Shown in pieces: positions 1 through 7,300 of a stretch of DNA of 33,259 bases (position 1 is the stretch's first letter; the number at the start of each line of letters is the position of its first letter). The stretch lies in the NCBI GenBank assembly GCA_030527665.1, contig JAUNAK010000027.1, forward strand, positions 1-33,259. Reading direction: 5' to 3'. Source of the DNA: Eubacteriales bacterium. GTDB lineage: Bacteria; Bacillota; Clostridia; Lachnospirales; Lachnospiraceae. The translations under genes and the position numbers were made by a program. The notes beneath the pieces were generated by a model that saw only the letters and a program-made list of their open reading frames with translations, was not told the DNA's origin and did no database searches.

Positions 1-1
1 C

Positions 2-175
2 GGCAGAAGTATACGAGAAATGTCAAATCCCACAAATTTTGTGATTGAGCCAAAATTTTACGTAAACTATCCTGTTTACACTATAGCACTATATCATAAA
101 GATTCAATAAAAAATGACGAAAATAGCTTACCATACTATCCGAATTTGATGTTATTAAATATGCATTTGATCTGA
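2..175 (+). CDS. 3' end of an unrecognised gene (partial, cut by window edge)
   Basis: The + frame 2 is open from the window edge to a TGA at 173-175, giving about 57 residues. The translation has a mixed, protein-like composition (for example FVIEPKFYVNYPVYTIALYH, then a charged KDSIKNDEN stretch). The stop lies 12 nt before the ATG of the next gene, which is the spacing seen throughout this cluster, so I read it as the tail of the preceding operon member. The DNA is visibly richer in AT than the genes beyond about 500. I do not recognise the family. A chance open frame in AT-rich DNA cannot be excluded. Confidence 0.5.
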   Translation, partial: GRSIREMSNPTNFVIEPKFYVNYPVYTIALYHKDSIKNDENSLPYYPNLMLLNMHLI

Positions 176-187
176 TATGGAATCGAT

Positions 188-802
188 ATGCTTATAAATG
201 GAGTTTTTAAACCGTCAATGATAAAGCAATATGAATCTGTAAAAAGAATGTTTGATGTGTTGTCATCTTTTATTGGATTAGTTCTATTTTCTTTACCAAT
301 GATTATTATCAGTATCTTGATCTATGGGGATTCAAAAGGACCGATTTTGTATAAACAGGAACGCCTTGGGAAAAATGGTGTTCCATTTATTATGTATAAA
401 TTTCGATCGATGCGTTTAGATGCAGAGAGTGAAGGACCGAGATGGGCAGAGGAGAACGATGAGAGATGTACCGAAATCGGTAAGTTCCTTCGTAATACAC
501 GTCTGGATGAGCTGCCGCAGCTCTGGAATATTCTGCGAGGTGACATGAGCTTTGTAGGGCCGCGGCCTGAAAGGGCATATTTTTATCGGGAATTTAAACG
601 TACCATTCCGGATTTTTATAAAAGACTGCAGGTTATCCCCGGACTGACCGGTTATGCACAGGTGAACGGAGGATATGATCTGAGTCCTGAAGAAAAACTT
701 CAATTTGATTTGGAATATATTAACAGACGTTCGATAGGTCTGGATCTGCTCTGTATGATCAAGACGGTCAGACTTATCTTTACGCATGAGGGAGCGAGAT
801 GA
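188..802 (+). CDS. Undecaprenyl-phosphate sugar phosphotransferase (priming, PglC-like)
   Basis: Membrane phosphoglycosyl transferase that moves a sugar-1-phosphate from a UDP-sugar onto undecaprenyl phosphate, the first step of repeat-unit assembly at the inner face of the membrane. The 204-aa protein is the short, monotopic form: one hydrophobic segment at about residues 24-46, followed directly by the catalytic domain. Visible family motifs are YKQERLGKNG, YKFRSM, LDELPQLWNIL with the catalytic Asp-Glu pair at D107-E108, DMSFVGPRPE, and PGLTGYAQVNG. The polytopic N-terminal half found in WbaP/WcaJ proteins is absent; an in-frame stop at 173-175 excludes a longer protein. The ribosome site is weak (GATATGGA at 174-181). 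The end overlaps the next start by 4 nt (ATGA). The sugar specificity cannot be read from the sequence; a HexNAc is plausible. Confidence 0.93.
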   Translation: MLINGVFKPSMIKQYESVKRMFDVLSSFIGLVLFSLPMIIISILIYGDSKGPILYKQERLGKNGVPFIMYKFRSMRLDAESEGPRWAEENDERCTEIGKFLRNTRLDELPQLWNILRGDMSFVGPRPERAYFYREFKRTIPDFYKRLQVIPGLTGYAQVNGGYDLSPEEKLQFDLEYINRRSIGLDLLCMIKTVRLIFTHEGAR

Positions 803-1617
803 TGACAGAGACAGCACTGTCGGTATCCATTGTAATGCCGGTTTTGAATGGAGAAAGGTTTATCAGACAGGCAATAGAATCGGTGCTTCATCAAACATTA
901 CAATCCTGGGAATTGATCGTTGTCGATGACGGTTCCTCGGATCATACAAAAGAAATCGTACAGAAATATCAAAAGGACGACGCAAGAATTCGCCTGATAT
1001 GCAGAGAGCAGACAGGAGGCACTGCCGCTGCAAGAAATGAAGGCTTTCGATGCTGCAGCGGAAAGTATGTTGCTTTGTTGGATGGAGATGATCTATGGTA
1101 TCCGGATAAACTGGAACTGCAATATAAAGCCGCAGAAGAAATGCATGCGGATATCATCTATTGTTCCTACCATATTATTGATGAGAATAATGTGAAGTGT
1201 AACAGAGATTTCATTGTTCCGGGGCAGATTTCATACAATCTGGCGCTGGTTAAAAGTGTTATGAGCTGCAGTACCGTTCTTATTCGTGCAGAGGTTGTCC
1301 GTGAGTTTCAGTTTTCTGAAGAGTTTTATCATGAAGATCTTGCTTATTGGCTGGAACTCCTGCAGCATCACAAGAAGGCGTTTGGCATCAAAAAACCTCT
1401 TGCATGTTATCGAATCGTCAAATCCAGTAAAACATCCAATAAGTTTTTTACCGAAAAGAAAAGATGGCTGGTTTATAAAAAATTCTGTGGTTTTTCAGCG
1501 TTTAAGGCCACGATTTTAACAGGTATCAGTGCCATGCTTGGAGTGTATAAATATCGATGGATTCCACCAAAAATGAAAATCAGTATAAATATTCAGCAGC
1601 CGGCAGAGCATCTGTAA
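799..1617 (+). CDS. Glycosyltransferase family 2
   Basis: Cytoplasmic GT-A fold transferase that adds one sugar from a nucleotide sugar to the lipid-linked repeat unit. The N-terminal strand SIVMPVLNGERFI (residues 10-22) and VVDDGSSD (41-48, nucleotide-binding Asp at 43/44) are typical of GT2. The DGDD at 95-98 followed by LWYPDKLE supplies the metal-binding DxD. FYHEDLAYWLELL downstream fits the catalytic-base region of this family. At 272 aa the length is usual. The start overlaps the previous stop by 4 nt, indicating translational coupling; the next codon is also ATG (802), so the first Met is ambiguous by one residue. Donor and linkage cannot be predicted. Confidence 0.92.
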   Translation: MMTETALSVSIVMPVLNGERFIRQAIESVLHQTLQSWELIVVDDGSSDHTKEIVQKYQKDDARIRLICREQTGGTAAARNEGFRCCSGKYVALLDGDDLWYPDKLELQYKAAEEMHADIIYCSYHIIDENNVKCNRDFIVPGQISYNLALVKSVMSCSTVLIRAEVVREFQFSEEFYHEDLAYWLELLQHHKKAFGIKKPLACYRIVKSSKTSNKFFTEKKRWLVYKKFCGFSAFKATILTGISAMLGVYKYRWIPPKMKISINIQQPAEHL

Positions 1618-2459
1618 AGGAACACCAGGAAGTGCTGTATGAGATGCTTTGCGATCTGGATGATGTATGCAGAAAACTGAATATTTCCTATCAGCTGTTT
1701 GCCGGGACATTACTTGGGGCTGTCAGACATAAAGGGTTTATACCCTGGGATGATGATCTTGATGTTGTTATGCTTCGGGAGGAGTATGACAGATTTCTTT
1801 CACAGTCGCCGGCATTATTTGACCAGGAAAAGTATTATCTGCAGAAAGAATATTCCGAACACTGGTCTGTACATTTTTCTAAATTAAGAAAAAATAATAC
1901 AGCATGCATAGAACGCTATATACCAAAGGATGAAGAAGAACACCAGGGAATCTATATTGATATTTTTCCCTGTGACAATCTGTCCGAAAATGCATGTATG
2001 CGTACACTGCAGTTTCTTGCATCGAAGGTCGTGATTGCAAAATGTCTGGACCGGCATGGATATATAACGAACCGTGTGATCAAGAAAGTGTTTATACAAT
2101 TCTGTCGATTGCTGCCGATTCGCAGTTTCAGAAAACTGGCACAGCAGAGAACGAACAGGAATTCACGGATGGTGCACACCTTTTTCGGTGCATCTTCAAA
2201 GTACAGAAAAAGCATTTATCCGCGCAAGTGGTTCGAAGAAAGCACAGAGCTGAGCTTTGAAGGAAGAAAATTTCCTGTTTCTTCTTATTATAGGGAACTT
2301 CTTACGGTACTGTATGGAAACTATATGGAAATACCTCCGGAATCCGAACGGGGAAAAAAGGTCCATGCCGAGATCGTGGATACAGAGCATTCCTATATAA
2401 AGTACAAAGGCATTCAGAAAACAATGAAATTCAGTGAGTATACGCGAAGTATACGGTAA
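1557..2459 (+). CDS. LicD family phosphotransferase
   Basis: LicD/fukutin-type nucleotidyltransferase-fold enzyme. Characterised members transfer phosphocholine or related phospho-ligands onto surface glycans. The signature is intact: LFAGTLLGAVRHKGFIPWDD (ending at residue 66) followed by DLDV, the metal-binding acidic cluster being D65-D67 and D69. The C-terminal half (KYRKSIYPRKWFEES, then ELLTVLYGNYMEIPPESERG) is also typical of LicD proteins. The 300-aa length is normal. The start overlaps the GT2 gene by 61 nt; GGAG at 1540-1543 supports this ATG, while the next internal Met (residue 30) would cut close to the domain. Its job here is probably to decorate the EPS or a wall polymer with a phospho-substituent. 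The actual ligand is unknown, and no choline uptake or CDP-choline genes are in the window. Confidence 0.9.
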   Translation: MDSTKNENQYKYSAAGRASVKEHQEVLYEMLCDLDDVCRKLNISYQLFAGTLLGAVRHKGFIPWDDDLDVVMLREEYDRFLSQSPALFDQEKYYLQKEYSEHWSVHFSKLRKNNTACIERYIPKDEEEHQGIYIDIFPCDNLSENACMRTLQFLASKVVIAKCLDRHGYITNRVIKKVFIQFCRLLPIRSFRKLAQQRTNRNSRMVHTFFGASSKYRKSIYPRKWFEESTELSFEGRKFPVSSYYRELLTVLYGNYMEIPPESERGKKVHAEIVDTEHSYIKYKGIQKTMKFSEYTRSIR

Positions 2460-2477
2460 TAACAGATAGATAAGAGT

Positions 2478-3770
2478 ATGAAGTATCCCAAGGTTTTGGT
2501 TATCAGCCATAACAGTTTCAGCAGAACCAATAATATGGGGAAGACACTGGCGAATATGCTGTCGTGGCTTCCATCTGATGCACTGGCGCAGTTATATTTT
2601 CATCATGAAGTTCCGACTGTTGATCTGTGCAGACGTTATTTTCGTATCACGGATGTCGATGTTCTCAGATCCATCCTGCGAAGAGGAAATGCGGGGACCG
2701 TATTTGGCGAACAGGATATTGATACAAACAGAATAGCTGCCAGAACCGATTCGGGTGTTACGGCAAAAGTATATCAGGCAGGACGAAAACGCTCTCCGTT
2801 TATGTATTTTGCACGAGATATGCTTTGGACGATCGGCTCATGGAACAGCAGAAAACTGGATCGGTGGATACGGGAGTTTTCTCCCGATCTGATCTTTTAT
2901 GCATCGGGGGATTATTCGTTCTCGTACAGGATCACGGAAAAGCTCGCATCCAGGTATCATATTCCTGTAGTATTGTACTGCTGTGATGATTATTATCTGA
3001 CGACCAGAGACAGAAACCGGTTTCTGGGCCGTTTGAATTACAGAAGGCGAATGAAGTGGCTGAAGAAGGTTTCGGCAAGGACGGAACAGGTCATTGTGAT
3101 CAGTGACAAGATGCAGAAAGCGTATCGACGGATCTTTCACCAGCCGATCTCGGTCATTCGGATCGCTTCGGAGATGAACCCTTTTGCAAAAAGTGCAGAG
3201 GAACGCTCCGGCATACTGTATGCGGGAGGTCTGGGTGTAGGAAGATCCGAGAGTATTCAAGAAGCCGGAAGAGCTTTAAAGAAAGCGGATATTTCCGGAT
3301 TCGAACAGCTGGATGTATATTCCGGTGAACGGAATCCCCGGCTGCTGGAAGCTATGAATGAGGAAAACGGCATCTGTTTTCACGGGGCGATTTCAGGAGA
3401 GCAGGTTCTGAAGAAGATCGGAGCTGCCAGGTATGTGCTGCTTGCAGAGTCTTTTGACGAAGATGCGAAAGGGAGAACCCGATATTCCCTGTCAACGAAG
3501 ATCGGCGAGAGTCTTCAGAGCGGTGCAGTCCTCATCGCAATCGGTCCGGAGGATATTTCTTCCATGGAATACATACGCGACCGGGAAGCAGGTGTGGTGA
3601 TGCAGGATCCTTCCGAGCTTCCGCAGGTGATCCGACATCTGGAAACGCATCCGGAGGAAAGAGAAAAGATCCTTGTGCGGGCAGGAAAGCTGGCAGAGAG
3701 CTGTCATGATCAGAAAAAGAATGATGAAAAGCTTGTAGATATATTTCAAAAGGCTTGCGGTCATCGTTGA
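2478..3770 (+). CDS. Glycosyltransferase, GT-B fold (group 1-like)
   Basis: 430-aa protein with two Rossmann-like halves. The N-terminus KVLVISHNSFSRTNNMGKTL (residues 5-24) resembles an acceptor-binding domain. A C-terminal donor domain begins near GILYAGGLGVGRSESIQEAG and continues through ICFHGAISGEQVLKKIGAA, YSLSTKIGESLQSGAVLIAI and EDISSMEYI. This layout is that of group 1 (GT4-like) transferases, although the E-x7-E motif is replaced by a less typical STKIGESLQSG segment. It probably adds a sugar to the repeat unit on the cytoplasmic side. It starts 18 nt after the LicD gene. It could also make a non-EPS glycan; the donor is unknown. Confidence 0.82.
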   Translation: MKYPKVLVISHNSFSRTNNMGKTLANMLSWLPSDALAQLYFHHEVPTVDLCRRYFRITDVDVLRSILRRGNAGTVFGEQDIDTNRIAARTDSGVTAKVYQAGRKRSPFMYFARDMLWTIGSWNSRKLDRWIREFSPDLIFYASGDYSFSYRITEKLASRYHIPVVLYCCDDYYLTTRDRNRFLGRLNYRRRMKWLKKVSARTEQVIVISDKMQKAYRRIFHQPISVIRIASEMNPFAKSAEERSGILYAGGLGVGRSESIQEAGRALKKADISGFEQLDVYSGERNPRLLEAMNEENGICFHGAISGEQVLKKIGAARYVLLAESFDEDAKGRTRYSLSTKIGESLQSGAVLIAIGPEDISSMEYIRDREAGVVMQDPSELPQVIRHLETHPEEREKILVRAGKLAESCHDQKKNDEKLVDIFQKACGHR

Positions 3771-3797
3771 GCCGGATGGAAAGCGAGGAATAAGGCA

Positions 3798-4355
3798 ATG
3801 AAAAGAAAAATGATACAAAGGGCCATGGCTGGTTTCTGTATTGGTATTCTGCTTACCGGCTGCGGAACAGGAGACAGTACAGGTGCGCAGACCAATGCCA
3901 AAAGCGTGGAGAGTACAGCTGCTGCAGAACAGACACAGGAGCAGGCAGCGGAAACGGAGCAGACAGCTGCGTCTGCAGAAGAAAATGATGGAGCAGAGGA
4001 ACAGACTGCACCTGCGGAAGCTGCAGATTATATGACAATTGCTACCGACTTCGGAGATATTTACTATCCGGATCAGTGGATGGAGTTTATTCAGATCGAT
4101 CAGACGACGGAAGGAGATGTCCTGACGCTGTTATTCAATGCCCGTGTCAAAGACAAAGAGTTTTCACTTTTTCATGTAGTTATCAACGGAGAAGGTGATA
4201 ACGGAGGTCTGCTGACAGATGCCAATGGAGAGACACACAAGGTTTCCATCGAAATGATGGAGATCGAGGATACGGAGGGACTGAGCAGTGAAGAACAGGA
4301 TCGTCTGTATGCGATGCAGGAAGATGTAAATTATATTATTGAACATTTGAAATAG
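3798..4355 (+). CDS. Small lipoprotein of unknown function
   Basis: 185-aa exported lipoprotein. Basic residues (MKRKMIQR) and a short hydrophobic stretch are followed by a lipobox L19-T20-G21-C22, so Cys22 should be lipidated after signal peptidase II cleavage. Residues about 30-78 are a disordered, Ala/Gln/Glu-rich linker. The rest (from about DYMTIATDFGDIYYPDQWMEF) is a small globular domain with alternating strands. I do not recognise its family. It sits 27 nt after a glycosyltransferase and 19 nt before the giant glycosidase gene, and an Lgt-like gene lies further downstream, so it may be a membrane-anchored partner of the surface proteins. That role is inference from position only. Confidence 0.85.
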   Translation: MKRKMIQRAMAGFCIGILLTGCGTGDSTGAQTNAKSVESTAAAEQTQEQAAETEQTAASAEENDGAEEQTAPAEAADYMTIATDFGDIYYPDQWMEFIQIDQTTEGDVLTLLFNARVKDKEFSLFHVVINGEGDNGGLLTDANGETHKVSIEMMEIEDTEGLSSEEQDRLYAMQEDVNYIIEHLK

Positions 4356-4374
4356 AAAATAAGGAGGGGAATGC

Positions 4375-7300
4375 ATGAAATACAGAAGCGTACGAAAATT
4401 AGCTGTATGCATGGCTTCGGTTATGGCTCTTTCGTCTGCACAGCCGGCATTGGTTTATGCGGAAAACACAGATGCAGAGGACTTTGGTTCCGAGATCAGC
4501 ATACAGGCGGAGAATCCTGAACAGGAGGAAGTGGATATTATCTATTCCGATTCCGATGCTGATTCAGAGGATTCCGTGCTGTCCGGGGAGATACCGGAAG
4601 TGATCGAGCAGGATACGACCGACGAGTCGGACGAGGAAATGGAAATTGTGGAAGAGGAAGCGGAGCCTGAGGAACAGCTTGGCGATACTGCCAGAGTTTC
4701 CGACTGGGAAACATTTCTTGCTGATCTTCGTCAGCTCGAAGCTTATGCGGAAGCATATGTGGATGAGAACGGCGGAGATGTCAATGAACTGGTGATCAAT
4801 TACATCCGTACAGGTGTTGAAAAATATACGGATGCAGACTGGGTAACCCTGGCCGGTGCGGAGAAGACAGCATTTGTAAAATATGTTGCTGAAAAAGATG
4901 CGGAAAACAACACAACGGCGTCCGGATTACGAAGCCTTGCAGAGTTTACCGTTCCGAACGGAGATGCCGTTGAGTTTAATCATCTGTTCGGTGCACTGAA
5001 TATTGCTATTTTCAACCAGGGAAATCAGGGAAATATCGACCTGGGAAGCTGGGCCGGTGATCTGGTTGATCTGATGGAATATTCCCATACCAAAGGTGTT
5101 GCAGCGACAGAGGTCGAGGCAATGGCACAGGAGATCAGAGAAAAATATCTGGGCGTAGATGACGAGAGTGCGCATACGTTCGGAATACTGGATCTCCGCG
5201 GTGACCTGGATTCCTTCTATCTGGCCTCTAAAGTAACATCCACATCCCGAAAATTAAGTCAGATCATGGAGGGGTATTTTACTTCTTCACTGACAGATAA
5301 AGACAGAGCGGTATATTTTACAAGAAATCGTTTTCCGGGCAAAAATACACAGGAAGAGATCCGGGCCGCTGTTCTGAGCGAATACCAGAGCAACAACGGA
5401 TGCATTCTTCTGGAATCCAAACGCGGAATTTCCGGAATGACGGATCTGCAGAAAGCTGCCTCCTATGCATTTGCCGATTACCTGTATGAACTTGTAAACG
5501 GTGAGCTTCCGGGAGTGAATGATCTGTATGAGGTATTCTCCAGCGAGACCTCAACGATCGCACCGGGAGTTACGCAGACGATCAAGCAGGCAACAACTGC
5601 TGACAATCAGCAGATCATTTATTATATTGCAACTGCAGATGTAAGCAGAAGTGATGTAAGCATCTATGCAAACTACAATAACAATGACGGATCCACCTGG
5701 GCAATGTCCCGTGTGACCGATCAGATGGCAGCAGCTAAGGAAAAACACTCGAATCCGGATTCGGAAAATTATATTGAAAACTACGAGCCGGTCGTTGGTG
5801 TAAATGCTGACTTCTTCAACATGTCTACCGGTGAGCCGAGTGGTGTTCTTGTCATGGAAGGTGTGATCTATCGCAATGATGAAGCATCCTTTGATGAGAA
5901 TTTCTTTGCTATCCTCGACGACGGAACGCCGGTGATCGGAGGAAGGAAAGAATGGTTTGCATATAAGGACCGTATCCGGGAAGCAGTCGGTGCTGCGGCA
6001 ACACTTGTAAAAAACGGAAAGATCGCTGTTAACCGTTCCGATAATTACTACAGCAGCCGTGCTTCCAGAACCTGTATCGGTATTACCGATGACGGACATG
6101 TTGTCATGATGGTTCTGGACGGACGTCAGGGCGCGTTATCTGTCGGCGGATCGGCAGAAGAGATCGCACAGATCATGCTGGAAGCCGGATGTGTAACCGC
6201 AGTTAACCTTGACGGCGGCGGATCGACGACCTATGCGGCCCGCGAAGAAGGAGCATCAGAGGTAAGCGTTGTCAACAGCCCGTCCGATGGTTATGAGAGA
6301 TCGGTCAGCTCGTCACTGATGGTCGTATCTACCGCAGAAACATCTACGGAATTTGTACGTGCAAAGCTTTCTTCCGATTATGACTATATGACGGTAGGCG
6401 CTTCTGTTCAGATCCATGCATCCGGTGTATCCAAATCCGGTTCTACAGCAGAGATTCCGGAAAATGCCCGGTGGCAGATAACGGATGCGACAATCGCTTC
6501 CGTGGATGAGAACGGACTGGTAACCGGTCTTGCTGCCGGTGAGACTGATGTACAGCTTGTGGTTGACGGAAAAGTTGTTGGTACCAAGAAGCTGCATGTT
6601 GTTAAGCAGCCGACCGAGCTGGAATTCACGAAAGATCGTCTGAATGTAGTATACGGAGTGGAAACACCGCTTCCGATTCAGGCGAAATACAACGGCAATG
6701 TTGTCAAGGTAACGGATAACGATATCGTTTTTGAGAGCAATCCGGCTAATGCAGGAACGATCACCGATATTACTTTTACCGGCGATGAAGCGGCCGGTGT
6801 CAGAAATGCCACGATCACGGCTATGCTGAAAAGAGATTTCACGATCAGTGCATCGATAACACTGGCACTGTACAGCAACGGCGAGGCAATTTTCGATTTT
6901 GAAAATGCCACCTCCGGTGACAGGCAGTTTGCATGGAAACGTTCGGTAACCAATACCACAACGGACGACGAGAAATACTATCATATTGCGGATCCGAACG
7001 AGACAATGGATGTTTCCTATATCTTTGCTCTGGATATGGAACAGGTTCCGATTCCGGATAAACTGACACCGCTTCTGAGCATGGTTGCCGGCGGTGATGT
7101 GTCCGGCATTACCTCCTGGAAACTGATGCTGCAGCTTGCAGAGCGGCTGAATCCGATGACTAACGTAAAGGTAACGATGAATATCGACCCGAATCTGGCA
7201 GTCAAGATGGAAATGTCCGATATCAAACTCGTGAATGATTACTTTACATTGACAAATGCGGAGTATGATGAAACAAATCATCAGCTGATCCTTACATTGA

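Noticed and set aside
34-73. Palindrome AAATTTTG/CAAAATTT and TTGAGC-N17-TATCCT as operator and promoter
   Set aside because: Both lie inside the open frame of the partial upstream gene and are AT-rich enough to arise by chance.
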